39,652 bases of DNA, from NCBI GenBank assembly GCA_964496575.1, contig CAZCAC010000080.1, positions 1 to 39,652 of the forward strand, in the 5' to 3' direction. The DNA is from CAZCAC01 sp964496575. Its GTDB lineage: Bacteria; Planctomycetota; UBA1135; GCA-002686595. Each line of letters starts with the position of its first letter. Position 1 is the first letter of the stretch. The notes under the pieces were generated by a model. It saw only the letters and a list, made by a program, of their open reading frames with translations. It had not been told where the DNA came from and ran no database searches. Shown piece after piece: positions 1-8,730 of the stretch. The translations under genes were made by a program, and so were the position numbers.

Positions 1-50
1 GGCATTCGGCCAATGCCGCCACTCCACGCACCTATGTCAGGAGCCCTGCA
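1..50. repeat. Left copy of 50-bp inverted end repeat
   Basis: Bases 1-50 are the exact reverse complement of 39603-39652; identity stops abruptly at base 51. The outermost 17 bases are themselves a small palindrome (GGCATT, 5-base loop, AATGCC). Read outward, both ends run into the same sequence beginning TGCAGGGCTCCTGACATAGG. At this end the repeat replaces the rest of the prolyl oligopeptidase reading frame. The simplest reading is that the contig stops at two inverted copies of a longer repeat; cloning or assembly sequence is the alternative. Confidence 0.85.
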
Positions 51-522
51 ATGGATGCGGATCGAGGAGCGCGCGTTCCTCGCCGTCCAGACCTTCCCGG
101 ACGTAGAGCACGGCGAGGTCCTGGTCGGGCCGGCGGCGAGTGTAGAAATAGCGGCCGCCCGCCTCGACCGGCGACCCGATCGACTCGAACTGCATCAACC
201 GCGTGATCAGCTCGCGCAGCTCCTCACGACCCGGTGCCTGCTGAAGAATGGAATCGGTGTACTCGTTCTGCTGCGCGATCCACTCGCGAGTGCGCGGCGC
301 TTCTTGGTCTTCGAGCCACCGGTAGGGATCGGCGACCTCGACCCCGTGCAGCGTGTCGACCACGGACTCGGCCGCGGTAGTCGGTGGGGGAGCGATCTCC
401 ACACGCTCCGAATCCGTCGTGGCGCAGCCGCCGAGCAACAAGAGGGGCAGGCCGAGAGCGAGGGCGGTTCCCCAGGAGCGGATTCTCCTCGGGGTCACAG
501 AATGGGAGATCGGCAGCTTCAT
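37..522 (-). pseudogene. Prolyl oligopeptidase lipoprotein, N-terminal fragment
   Basis: This is the first 161 residues of an S9A prolyl oligopeptidase, a serine peptidase that cleaves after proline. The N-terminus is a lipoprotein signal ending in a lipobox (LLGGC), so the enzyme would be membrane-anchored outside the cytoplasm. Next comes the family's N-terminal signature (VADPYRWLED, then WIAQQNEY) and the start of the beta-propeller. Full-length members have about 700 residues; the propeller remainder and the Ser-Asp-His catalytic domain are missing. The frame leaves homology after LLDP and ends in four residues (LQGS) and a stop supplied by the end repeat. A GGAG Shine-Dalgarno precedes the ATG. 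It lies 115 bp downstream of the NiSOD gene on the same strand. The truncation may reflect an insertion or only the contig edge. Confidence 0.85.
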
Positions 523-637
523 GATGAGTTGTCTCCTGGCGTGAGCGGGGCTCGTGAGGCCCGTAGGCTACTCCCCCGGCGATGCGCTGGCCAGGTTCCG
601 AGGCCGCAGCCCCATTGCGAGCGAGCAGGAGCTGGAG

Positions 638-1162
638 CTACTTGTGCTCCCCGCCGTGCTCACCGTGCAGGTGTTCGAGGTCTTCCGCGGAGAAGTACGT
701 CTCGCTGAAGTCCTTCGCGTGCTTGCGCAGCTTCTCGGTCCAGGTCGTATCGGTGGTTTGCTTGCACTTCATCGCCGCCACGGTGATGCCGTGCAGGAGC
801 GCGAGCTGACGGTGGTACTTGGCCCGGGCCGCTTCGCCGGCACCCTCAGCCGGGATCTTGATTCGCTGCGCGAGCCAGTAGCTCGCCACCTGCTCCTGGA
901 TCTTCGCCGCGTGCTCGTCCTTGGTCATCACCCAGCGGACCATCTGGTTGTGCGGAAACTCGCCGCTCTTCTCCATGTCGGAGATCGTCTTCATGCCCTT
1001 CTCGATGGTGGTGGTGTCCTCGAGCAGCATGGCGATGCGCATCGAGTCACCGTAGATGCCGCAGGGCACCTGGCAGTGGGGCACCGGCGGCGTTGCGGTG
1101 GGAGCCGGGGCGGACGCGAAGAGGAACGGGAGCATCAGCAGGGGGAGAATCGTGCGGTACAT
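638..1162 (-). CDS. sodN: Nickel superoxide dismutase, exported
   Basis: NiSOD dismutates superoxide using nickel held by the N-terminal hook of the mature protein. The hook is present: His29-Cys30-Gln-Val-Pro-Cys34-Gly-Ile-Tyr37 of the precursor, which become His1, Cys2, Cys6 and Tyr9. The helical-bundle part follows, with a His-rich tail at the C-terminus. I start at the ATG at 1162 because it gives a short hydrophobic export signal; a longer frame from 1270 adds 36 unconvincing residues. A TATCGA hexamer lies 5 nt upstream of this ATG and no Shine-Dalgarno is visible. The residues before the hook are Pro-rich (APAPTATPPVP), so the site exposing His1 is Pro|His rather than the usual Ala-X-Ala signal-peptidase site. 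No sodX-type peptidase is adjacent; a prolyl oligopeptidase gene follows instead. Confidence 0.92.
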   Translation of the reverse strand: MYRTILPLLMLPFLFASAPAPTATPPVPHCQVPCGIYGDSMRIAMLLEDTTTIEKGMKTISDMEKSGEFPHNQMVRWVMTKDEHAAKIQEQVASYWLAQRIKIPAEGAGEAARAKYHRQLALLHGITVAAMKCKQTTDTTWTEKLRKHAKDFSETYFSAEDLEHLHGEHGGEHK

Positions 1163-1308
1163 GGTCGTCGATACTGGCCGGGGTTCGGGAATGAAGCTCT
1201 GCTCGGGTACGAGCGAGTCGAATCGTAACCGAGCGGGGCTTCGAACGGCCAGCGACAGGGGCACTCTCATTGCGAACCCGATCGTCCGGATTCGTCCGCG
1301 GGCCGCCC

Positions 1309-3627
1309 CTACCGATGCCCCTCCGGCGGGATCCGGTTGAACAGCGTGCTCACCGAGGAGTTGTAGTTGTCGGCGACGACCAGGTCGATCCGGCCGTCGA
1401 GGTCCATGTCGGTCGCGCAGAGGTCGAGAGGCCCGCGGCCCACGCCGAAGTCGACCAGGCGCAGGAACGGTGAGGGCTGTTCGCCGGCTCGGGACAACCA
1501 GGCGCTGACGTGATGGCTGTGCTGAGCGTTCGCGGCGAGGTCCGCTCGGCCGTCGCCGTTCAGATCGGCGGCGACGATCATGTAGGGTGCCAGATCGGTG
1601 TCCAGGGTCGCGAAGTGATGGAGCTCGCCCTCGTCGTCGGTGCGCCAGACGAAGATCTCGCCAGGGCTGACGTCACCGCCGCCGAGCCCCAGGAACGCGA
1701 CGTCGACGTTCGAATCGCCGTCGAAGTCCGCGCAGACGATGCCACCGGTGCGTCGCTCGGCGGGCAGGCTGCCCGAAGGCTCGAGGTGCACTCGCCCGCC
1801 GTCCTGCACGAGGACGTCGAAGAGGGCGAGGCCGGACTTCTGGCGGGCGCCTTCCAGACCGACGCAGAGCCGTGCCGGGCGCTCTCCTTGCGCCGGGAGC
1901 AGACTCAAGGCCGCCGGTCCACCCTCCACCGTGAACTCACGCACGTTCGCCAGGCGGAAACCCGCCGCCTCTCCTTTCCCTTCGAAGACGACGACTCGAC
2001 CAGCAACAGGATCGCTGACCACCACGTCCTTCGCTCGATCACCGTTCAGGTCACAACACCAGATGGCGCCGACCCCGGTTCCGAACAGGCGGGGTCCGAA
2101 TCCCTCGCGCTGGACCAGCTTTCCCTGGCCATCGCCGAAGAGCACGGCCAGCTCACTGCCGCGCGCCGCGGCGGAGAGGTAGGCCGCGTCCAGGTGTCCG
2201 TCCGAGTCGAGATCCACCATCGAGAGACCGTCGGTCGCGGGAGGTCCGGCGATCGGTTCGCCCCCCTGCAAGTAGCCGCGGTCATTGCGCAGCACGTCTA
2301 TCCCGTGGTCGATCGCCGAGAGCGCCAGTGCTTCGGGGTAGCCGTCGCCGTCGAGGTCGCCGGTGGCGATCGCGAGAGGCGCGCGAGCACAGTCGACCCG
2401 ATGAACCAGCTCGAACGTGCCGTCACCACGCCCCAGGATCAGGCTCGAGCGGTACGCGTCGGTATTCGTCGTCGCCAGATCGGCGTGTCCATCACCGTTG
2501 AAGTCGCCCACCGCCAGACCCCAGGGCGCCTGTCCACACTCCATGGAGGTCTGGCTCCTCGGTCCGTGTACGGTCAGGTCGTCGAGTACGTGCACCTTCA
2601 GGTCGTAGTGGCCGAGCACGCACACCTCGAGGGCCTCATCCCCGTCGAAGTTCGCGACCTCCACGCCGATCGGGATCGCCCCGCCGTACCACTCGATGAT
2701 CCGGTCCGCACCCGCAGCGAGCGCGGCGAGGGGACCGCCGGGAGCTCCCCAGCCGAGCACCCAGAGCGCGTGATCTCCGCCGGCGATCAAGAGCTCGCGA
2801 TCGCCGTCCCCATCGAGGTCGGCCTCGTCGATGTCGCGCGGGATACCGTTCAGGAACACGAGGTGAGCGGGCTCCGCGCTGAGCGAGCCGTTCGCCTCGG
2901 CTGCGTAGACCTCGACACCTCGCCGCCCCTGCAGGCCGACGATCAACCCGCCACCACTCTCCAGGAAGTGCAGGACCGTGGGATAGTCACCGTCGCGCGA
3001 GGCGAGCGCGTGGACCTCCTCTTCCCCCTCTTCGTCGAACAGGTGTACTTCCTCCGCCTCGGTGATCACTGCCAGGACCCGATGGTCGCCTCCTTCGAGG
3101 CGACCCGCTGCGAGAGCGGTAGGGGTTGCTCCGAGCTCGCGAACCCAGCGCATCCTCTCACCTCTCTTCCCCGACAGATCGACGAGGTGTACCGAGCGCG
3201 TCTCCTGGGAGGCCGCCGCCACCAGGGACGATCGGGTGGCGTCGAGAGCGAGCGGTCCGAGACCGTACCCTCCGAGCGGAACCCCCCTCGGAGTATTCTC
3301 CGCGTCGAAGCCACCACGCAGACGGTCCCAGTGGTACAAACCGCCGGGGACTCGCGAAACCTCGACGAGCTCATCGCTCCCGTCTCCGTCGGTGTCGATC
3401 GCCAGCGCACCGGTGATCTTGTGACCGTCGAGCGGCAACTCCAGGCGCGCGGCGAAGGGCGCGTGGGCGACTTCCTGCAGCGTTCTCGGCTGCCGTCCGC
3501 CCGTCGGCACCGCCTCTTCGCCACAGCTGACGGTGAGGCCAGAAGCGCTGGCGGCGAGGATGATCAAGAGGACTGCGTATCCGGGAGGACGGCTGGATCC
3601 GCCCCTCTCCCGCGGGGGGGTTCTCAT
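1309..3627 (-). CDS. FG-GAP/VCBS repeat lipoprotein
   Basis: A 772-residue exported protein. An N-terminal hydrophobic segment ends in a probable lipobox (LTVSC). The rest contains at least eight calcium-binding loops of the type D-x-D/N-G-D-G-x-x-D (for example EADLDGDGD, GDFNGDGHAD, GDLDGDGYPE, ADLNGDGRAD and TDMDLDGRID), spaced as in integrin-like FG-GAP or VCBS beta-propellers. Such proteins are common on planctomycete surfaces, where they are thought to bind carbohydrate or protein; no catalytic motif is visible, so the substrate is unknown. A weak CACAAT hexamer lies 8 nt before the start, with no Shine-Dalgarno. NiSOD follows 146 bp downstream on the same strand. The long open frame on the opposite strand is a GC-bias shadow. 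Confidence 0.88.
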   Translation of the reverse strand: MRTPPRERGGSSRPPGYAVLLIILAASASGLTVSCGEEAVPTGGRQPRTLQEVAHAPFAARLELPLDGHKITGALAIDTDGDGSDELVEVSRVPGGLYHWDRLRGGFDAENTPRGVPLGGYGLGPLALDATRSSLVAAASQETRSVHLVDLSGKRGERMRWVRELGATPTALAAGRLEGGDHRVLAVITEAEEVHLFDEEGEEEVHALASRDGDYPTVLHFLESGGGLIVGLQGRRGVEVYAAEANGSLSAEPAHLVFLNGIPRDIDEADLDGDGDRELLIAGGDHALWVLGWGAPGGPLAALAAGADRIIEWYGGAIPIGVEVANFDGDEALEVCVLGHYDLKVHVLDDLTVHGPRSQTSMECGQAPWGLAVGDFNGDGHADLATTNTDAYRSSLILGRGDGTFELVHRVDCARAPLAIATGDLDGDGYPEALALSAIDHGIDVLRNDRGYLQGGEPIAGPPATDGLSMVDLDSDGHLDAAYLSAAARGSELAVLFGDGQGKLVQREGFGPRLFGTGVGAIWCCDLNGDRAKDVVVSDPVAGRVVVFEGKGEAAGFRLANVREFTVEGGPAALSLLPAQGERPARLCVGLEGARQKSGLALFDVLVQDGGRVHLEPSGSLPAERRTGGIVCADFDGDSNVDVAFLGLGGGDVSPGEIFVWRTDDEGELHHFATLDTDLAPYMIVAADLNGDGRADLAANAQHSHHVSAWLSRAGEQPSPFLRLVDFGVGRGPLDLCATDMDLDGRIDLVVADNYNSSVSTLFNRIPPEGHR

Positions 3628-3714
3628 GGGGCGTGATTGTGCCAGTGGCCGGAAGAGCGGACAATCCGCGTTCGCGCAGGTTTCTCACGGCCATCACCCC
3701 TCTGGTCTTCCGGT

Positions 3715-5511
3715 ATGCCCATCACGATCGCCGCTCTCGTCCTGTTCCTGTCTCCCCACGGTCTTCCGGTCGTGCCCGACGCAGAGGCGACGCTACTCTA
3801 CTCCGCGCTGGACAACGGCGACTTCGAGGACGAGGGACCGAGCTTCGAGGACGAGGACGGTCTTCGGCGGATTCCGTGGTGGCGTTCTTCGCACGGCATG
3901 AGCCAGGTGCAGCGCGGCGAAGACGGGAGCCTCCTGCGCTGCGCGGAGGGCGAGTGGGCCTCCCAGCCGATCCCCGTCTACGAGCCGCTGCTCGAGGGTC
4001 TGCGCATCTCGGGGGAGGTGCGCGGGCACGGCGTCCTCGAGATCACCGACGGGCGAGGCGAGGTGGCGCGTTTCGAGCTCGACCACCAGGCACCCGACTT
4101 CACCCCGTTTTCGATCACCGGGAACGAGCTGATCGAGGCGTTGGGGCGACGCCCGGTTCCGCGGCTCGATCTGCGCCTCTCCGCGGCTGATGCCCCGCCG
4201 CACTCTGCCGCCTGGCGAAACCTCGAGGTGCTGTCGGAGCTGCCGCTGCCCACGGAAGCGGAGCTGCGCGAAGAGGCGCTGGAGCACCTGAAGTTCATCT
4301 GCCAGCTCTGGTTCGATCGCGGCCTCGACCGCGAAGGAGAGATCGAGACGGGACTCCTGTGCTCGCTGCCCGACGTGATCACCGGGGAGCCCGTTTACCG
4401 CCTGCGAGGCGGATTCCACACCTTCTTCTCGATGCTGCGACACGCGCTCGAACACGAGGAGGTGCCCGAGTGGCGCGCCGTACACGAGACGTACCTCGAG
4501 TCGGTCTTTCGTCACTGCCTCAACGAGAACACGGGCCTGCCCCAGGGCTGGAACGGGGTTCGCGACGAGTCGGTCTCGATGAAGACGATGGAGGTCGCCG
4601 CGCCGCTCAGGGCGCTGATCGATCTGGCGGAAATCGAGCCGGAGCCGTGGCGTACGAGAGCGCTGGAAGCCGCGACGAGGGTTGGCCTGCTGATCCTCGA
4701 GCGAGGCGTTCGGCCGGACGGTTCGATCGATACTCGCTACCGTCCGATTGACGGTCATTCGGACTCGGAGACCCCGCCGATTCGCAAGCTGGACGTTCCC
4801 GCCGAGCTGGCGCGGCTGGGCAAGCTGACCGGTGACGCGCGCTTCACCGGCGCCGCCCTGCGCGCCGTGCGTCGCTTCGAGTACACGCACTACTGGTCGG
4901 GACAGTGGGATTACCTCGATCCGGGATTCGACGACCACTTCGGCCACTTCGGGGCGCGCGGCGTGGTGATGTGGGAGTACCACCCCGGCGAGCCGAGTTT
5001 TCGGCAGCTGACCGTGAAAGGGCTCGCCTACTACTTGCCGATCTGGAAGGACGCTGTGCGCCTCGGCGGGTACATCGCCGTGGACGAGGTGCGCTGCTGG
5101 GAGGTCCTCCTCGATGCGGCACGGCTCGACGAGGGGATTCGCGGGGCAGCGCGTGAGCACCTCTGGCCGGCGATGCGCGCCCACTTCAAGTCGGAGCAGT
5201 ATCACGACGGGAGCTGGGGGGACGTGACCTACTATCGCTGGGATCCCAAGGTGAACCTGAAGGTCGGCGACCTGATGGCGATCCCCCAGAACATCCTGCA
5301 TGGTCTGGCCCGCTGCTACGACGATCACGTCGACCTGCGCACCGACGAGGTCCGCGCCATGTTCACGGCGATTCTCCGCACCACCACCGCCCGATACCGC
5401 CGCCCCTACGGCTACCTCGGCACGTTGACCGAGCTCTCCGGACAGAACCCCGGCGGGGGATCGATCCGCTTGATGTCGGGGCTGGTGGAGATGCTGGAGC
5501 AGCTGGAGTGA
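3715..5511 (+). CDS. Secreted protein of unknown function, possible alpha/alpha-toroid
   Basis: A 598-residue protein I cannot assign to a named family. The first ATG gives a signal peptide (MPITIAALVLFL); the open frame extends upstream only through a TTG. Residues from about 30 to 190 look like a beta-rich carbohydrate-binding-like module. The remainder is helical and rich in Trp, Tyr and His (for example GGFHTFFSMLRHALEH, HYWSGQWDYLDPGFDDHFGHFG and YHDGSWGDVTYYRWDPK), which resembles the helical-hairpin toroids of glycoside hydrolases and polysaccharide lyases. That comparison is an inference from composition and periodicity, not a recognised motif. It diverges from the FG-GAP gene and converges on the next gene with a 7-bp gap. 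No Shine-Dalgarno or clear -10 element is visible. Confidence 0.7.
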   Translation: MPITIAALVLFLSPHGLPVVPDAEATLLYSALDNGDFEDEGPSFEDEDGLRRIPWWRSSHGMSQVQRGEDGSLLRCAEGEWASQPIPVYEPLLEGLRISGEVRGHGVLEITDGRGEVARFELDHQAPDFTPFSITGNELIEALGRRPVPRLDLRLSAADAPPHSAAWRNLEVLSELPLPTEAELREEALEHLKFICQLWFDRGLDREGEIETGLLCSLPDVITGEPVYRLRGGFHTFFSMLRHALEHEEVPEWRAVHETYLESVFRHCLNENTGLPQGWNGVRDESVSMKTMEVAAPLRALIDLAEIEPEPWRTRALEAATRVGLLILERGVRPDGSIDTRYRPIDGHSDSETPPIRKLDVPAELARLGKLTGDARFTGAALRAVRRFEYTHYWSGQWDYLDPGFDDHFGHFGARGVVMWEYHPGEPSFRQLTVKGLAYYLPIWKDAVRLGGYIAVDEVRCWEVLLDAARLDEGIRGAAREHLWPAMRAHFKSEQYHDGSWGDVTYYRWDPKVNLKVGDLMAIPQNILHGLARCYDDHVDLRTDEVRAMFTAILRTTTARYRRPYGYLGTLTELSGQNPGGGSIRLMSGLVEMLEQLE

Positions 5512-5518
5512 GGTAGCC

Positions 5519-7285
5519 TCAGAACTCACGCGGTCGCATCACCTCGATCCCCGCGCGCAAGATGAACACGGTGGCGTCGTAGTCGCGCACGCGGTTCTGG
5601 AGCACACCCTGGCCGTGTACAGCGGTCAGCTTCTCCCAGTCGACCGAATCGATGCGCAGGTAGTCTCGCTTCGCCGCGTAACCCACCTTGGCGACCAGGC
5701 GGTCGAAATGGCCGAGGCTGTCGCCGTCGAGGATGTAGTAGGTGTTCCGCTCGGCGCGACCATCGGCCAGGGCCTTCTGGAACTCCCGCACGAGGTTGTT
5801 GTAGTTCGTCGCCGAGGACATGTACTGCCCGAGCCGCAAGTCGGCGATCTCGGCGAAGCTGTAGCCCAGGCCCTGCGTGTAGAGACTGACCACCTTGCCC
5901 TTCGTCGGAGGGTGAACCTCCTGGAGGTAGGCTGCATCGCGGTAGAAGCTCTCTCCATCGAGCTTCTGCTTCACCGCGTGCCACCCGCCACCCTTGAACA
6001 GGACGAGGCCGTCTTCGAGGAGGTGTCCATTGAACTCGGTCACGTTCCGGATGATCCCTCGCTGGCGATCGACGCTGAAGTCCCCGATGTCGATGGTGTC
6101 CCAGAGGTTGGCGAGCACCGTGTCCACGTACTCGGGCGTGAGGAACGGGTACTCGCCGACGACCTCTTCGGCCATCGCCTTGGCGAGCAATTCCTGCAGG
6201 TGCTCGCGCTCCTCCTCGCTCGTCACCTGCCCGGCGAACGCGTCGTCGACTCGCTCGAAGTAGGGCTGGATGATGTTGCGGACCACGTTCGAGGTGTTCC
6301 ACTCCATGTCCAGGCAACCCACGCGAACCGGCCGGTCGGGATGATCCAGGTTCCAGGCGCGCAGCAGCTCCAGCAGGTCGAGCGAGCTCGACGACGAGAT
6401 TAGCGGGTGAAGCCTCGTCTCGAGGAATTCCATCGCACGCTCTTCGTCCGGCTCCGTGATGTAGTAGTCGTAGTATCCGGAGAAGGAGTAGTTGACCTCC
6501 AGAAAGACCGCCCTCAGCTCACCCGCTTCCAGGAGGTGCTCGACGACCAGGTTGAAGAGGTGATTCACGCCGGTGTTCCAGTGACTCTCCCCGAAGAAGA
6601 GCACCCGCTGGCCCTCGACGAAGGTGTCGAGCCAGTCGGCGAACTCGGGCTCGAGGGAGTCGAGCCCCGGTTCCGTCACCACGGGTTTCATCTCGAGCGC
6701 GCCTTCGGGCACGTCGAAGCCGCTCAGCTCCGCCTCGCTCGGGTAGGGGACCAGGAAGGTGGACGCCTCGAGAACCAGCTCCTCCGGTCCCCAGTCGCCG
6801 CGGCGATCGACTCGCCCTCTTCCTCGCGTCACCGTGCACGCCCGATCCCCGGTGGGCACGCTGAAGATGTCCTGGAAGCCATCGAGGGAGAGCCCCGTGT
6901 ACGCGTAGCGCTTCTGCTCCTTCCCGGCGAGGTAGATCCCGGTCCGGGGAGCATCGAGCCGCTGCCCGCCGATCACCACCTCGTCACCCTCGACCTCCAT
7001 CGGCAGGTCGAAGCGAGCGAAGTCCTCGAACGCCTGGATCGGGCCGATGACGACGATGTGCTCTTCGGGGATCGACTCCAGCTCGCCCTCGGCGACGAGC
7101 TGGCCAGTCATCGAGCCTCGATCCTGGTAGTACTCGAACATCCGAGACGCGAAATCCAGGTACTTCCTCTGATCGTCCTCGTCCTCCAGCTGCCCGTGGA
7201 TCCAGGTCCACTCGTCGTTCGAGTTTCCCTGAGCCGTTGGAGCGGCGACCAGCACACCGAGCAGCAACAGAATCGTCCGCATCAT
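5519..7285 (-). CDS. Secreted Ere/ChaN-like protein
   Basis: A 588-residue exported protein with a signal peptide (MMRTILLLLGVLVAAP...AQG). Around residue 230 it has a hydrophobic strand followed by FGESHWN, then a helix and a second strand ending in FLEVN. This Gly-Glu-x-His ... Glu layout resembles the erythromycin-esterase-like and ChaN-like haem-binding superfamily, in which the Glu and His residues form the active or binding site. The remaining 350 residues contain further Tyr- and His-rich helices. The N-terminal 200 residues match nothing I recognise. I chose the ATG at 7285 because GAGG lies 8 nt upstream; a GTG three codons earlier is possible. Function is unknown: macrolide resistance should not be assumed, because distant members act on other substrates. 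Confidence 0.65.
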   Translation of the reverse strand: MMRTILLLLGVLVAAPTAQGNSNDEWTWIHGQLEDEDDQRKYLDFASRMFEYYQDRGSMTGQLVAEGELESIPEEHIVVIGPIQAFEDFARFDLPMEVEGDEVVIGGQRLDAPRTGIYLAGKEQKRYAYTGLSLDGFQDIFSVPTGDRACTVTRGRGRVDRRGDWGPEELVLEASTFLVPYPSEAELSGFDVPEGALEMKPVVTEPGLDSLEPEFADWLDTFVEGQRVLFFGESHWNTGVNHLFNLVVEHLLEAGELRAVFLEVNYSFSGYYDYYITEPDEERAMEFLETRLHPLISSSSSLDLLELLRAWNLDHPDRPVRVGCLDMEWNTSNVVRNIIQPYFERVDDAFAGQVTSEEEREHLQELLAKAMAEEVVGEYPFLTPEYVDTVLANLWDTIDIGDFSVDRQRGIIRNVTEFNGHLLEDGLVLFKGGGWHAVKQKLDGESFYRDAAYLQEVHPPTKGKVVSLYTQGLGYSFAEIADLRLGQYMSSATNYNNLVREFQKALADGRAERNTYYILDGDSLGHFDRLVAKVGYAAKRDYLRIDSVDWEKLTAVHGQGVLQNRVRDYDATVFILRAGIEVMRPREF

Positions 7286-7418
7286 CGTTCCCACCTCGCC
7301 CCTTCGTCCGTTTCCCTCGAATGGTCCACCGCCGCGGCGTGGTGCCGAGGATAGCAGGCGGAAGGCGACTCGACGAGACGGATCGACGCCACCGAGAAAC
7401 CGGCATGTCGGTTGCTGG

Positions 7419-7424
7419 TAAGAT
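7419..7424 (+). promoter_or_regulatory. Putative -10 element of a leaderless gene
   Basis: TAAGAT ends 7 nt before the ATG at 7432. No Shine-Dalgarno precedes that ATG and no convincing -35 box is visible. It fits the TANNNT, N6-7, start-codon pattern seen before several other genes here. Confidence 0.5.
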
Positions 7425-7431
7425 GAATGTC

Positions 7432-8730
7432 ATGTTCTGCCCGACGCTGATTCTCTGGGGGGTGCTCGCCGTTGTGCCGATCCAGGAGTCGCAACCCGCG
7501 GCGCCCCGGCAGCTCGTCGTGGAGCTCTCGGTGAAACCGGTGAACCTCGCGGAGCGCTCCCGCACGTTCCTTTGCGCGCTTCGACTCGATCGCGACGATG
7601 TGACGCTCACCCTCGGCGAGGAGCACGTCGAAGGGTCCGGGCCGAGCCTCTCGCGCTGGGAAGTGCCGGAGGACTGGTTCATCCACCCCGAGACGGTGTG
7701 CCGCGCCCGGCTGATCACGCCCGGCTTCCAGCAGCGAGAAGCCGGCGCGCGCATCGTTCGCAGCTACGATCTGCACGATCGGAATGGAACGGCGGAGCAA
7801 CCGATCGAGCTGCAGCTGGCGGCGAGACGGGGGTCGACGTGGAGCGGACAGGTGTTGCCCGCGTCGAAGGCACTGGTCGGCGGACGGGTCGAGCTGGTGC
7901 GGCCCGGCGAAGGTGCGGAAGATCGATCCGCAGTCGTCGCCTCGTCCTCGCTTTACTCGAGCGGCGAGTACTGCCTGCACATCGAAGCGGCGGGGACCTT
8001 CGACCTGCGGGCGCGCGCCTCCGGCGTGGGGACCGCCGTGCACCGGGCGTTGCACCTCGAGAGCGGTGAGTCGGGGGCCCTGCCCGACCTCCAGCTGGTC
8101 GGCCCCGGAACGATTCGAGGCTGGGTGGTCGAAACTCACGGCGGTTCCGTGGGTGGGCGCCGGGCTCTCGCGCTTCACGAGTCGGTACCCGTATCCCCAC
8201 CAGATCGCGCCTCCGCGAGTCGTCGCGCGAAGGAAGGTGAGAGCGATCGAGGCTGTCGCCGAGGGGCGACGCGAGTCGATCGGATGGGACGCTTCGTGAT
8301 CACCGGCCTCGAGGAGGGACGGTATCGGGTCTTCGTCGCTCCGGAGAGGTCGAGTGCCGCCTGGCTCGAGGTGGATCGCTCTCCACTGGCGACCGGTCCG
8401 AACGTGCAATTCGTCGAGATCGCCACTCCGAGGGTGGACTTGTTCGTCCGCGAGGTCATGGGTGACTGGGTGCAGATCCCGATCCGTGAACTGTCCTGGT
8501 CCCACCCGGGCGAATCGTGGGTCACCTTGCTGGAGGTGACGCCGGAGGGCGAGGTGATCGACGGCTACCTGGGGTCCGACCCACCTTCGCTGGGCGGCAC
8601 CATGAACCGGCATTCCTGGCAGGTCGAGGCGGGGAAAGCCTACGTGGCGCAGATCTTCTCTCCCGAGCACGGCTTGACCGGGTGCCGCTCGTCGCCCCGG
8701 CTGACGGCTCCCCCTTGCGGCGGAGCGTGA
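7432..8730 (+). CDS. Carboxypeptidase-regulatory-like secreted protein, 5' part
   Basis: First part of a gene interrupted by a frameshift near 8680. The protein begins with a signal peptide (MFCPTLILWGVLAVVP) and continues as beta-sandwich modules with the flavour of carboxypeptidase-regulatory/SpaA-like domains. Examples are GRFVITGLEEGRYRVFVAP and a preceding IRGWVVETHGG strand, a pattern also used in large planctomycete surface proteins. The frame runs on past the break for about 17 residues of unrelated, Cys- and Pro-rich sequence to a stop. I chose the ATG at 7432 because the TAAGAT element sits 7 nt before it; in-frame upstream starts give no better signal peptide. No enzymatic motif is visible. 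See the next entry for the 3' part. Confidence 0.65.
   Translation: MFCPTLILWGVLAVVPIQESQPAAPRQLVVELSVKPVNLAERSRTFLCALRLDRDDVTLTLGEEHVEGSGPSLSRWEVPEDWFIHPETVCRARLITPGFQQREAGARIVRSYDLHDRNGTAEQPIELQLAARRGSTWSGQVLPASKALVGGRVELVRPGEGAEDRSAVVASSSLYSSGEYCLHIEAAGTFDLRARASGVGTAVHRALHLESGESGALPDLQLVGPGTIRGWVVETHGGSVGGRRALALHESVPVSPPDRASASRRAKEGESDRGCRRGATRVDRMGRFVITGLEEGRYRVFVAPERSSAAWLEVDRSPLATGPNVQFVEIATPRVDLFVREVMGDWVQIPIRELSWSHPGESWVTLLEVTPEGEVIDGYLGSDPPSLGGTMNRHSWQVEAGKAYVAQIFSPEHGLTGCRSSPRLTAPPCGGA

Noticed and set aside
1510..3636. 708-codon open frame on the plus strand opposite the FG-GAP gene
   Set aside because: It has no domain, signal peptide or start signal and is explained by the strong GC bias of the real gene on the other strand, which has clear calcium-binding repeats. 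The same applies to the long minus-strand frames opposite the genes at 3715, 18352, 19095, 23681 and 31733.
5519..7285. Macrolide esterase resistance gene
   Set aside because: Only the Gly-Glu-x-His core resembles Ere proteins; the protein is exported, much longer, and has an unrelated N-terminal region, so a resistance function is not supported.
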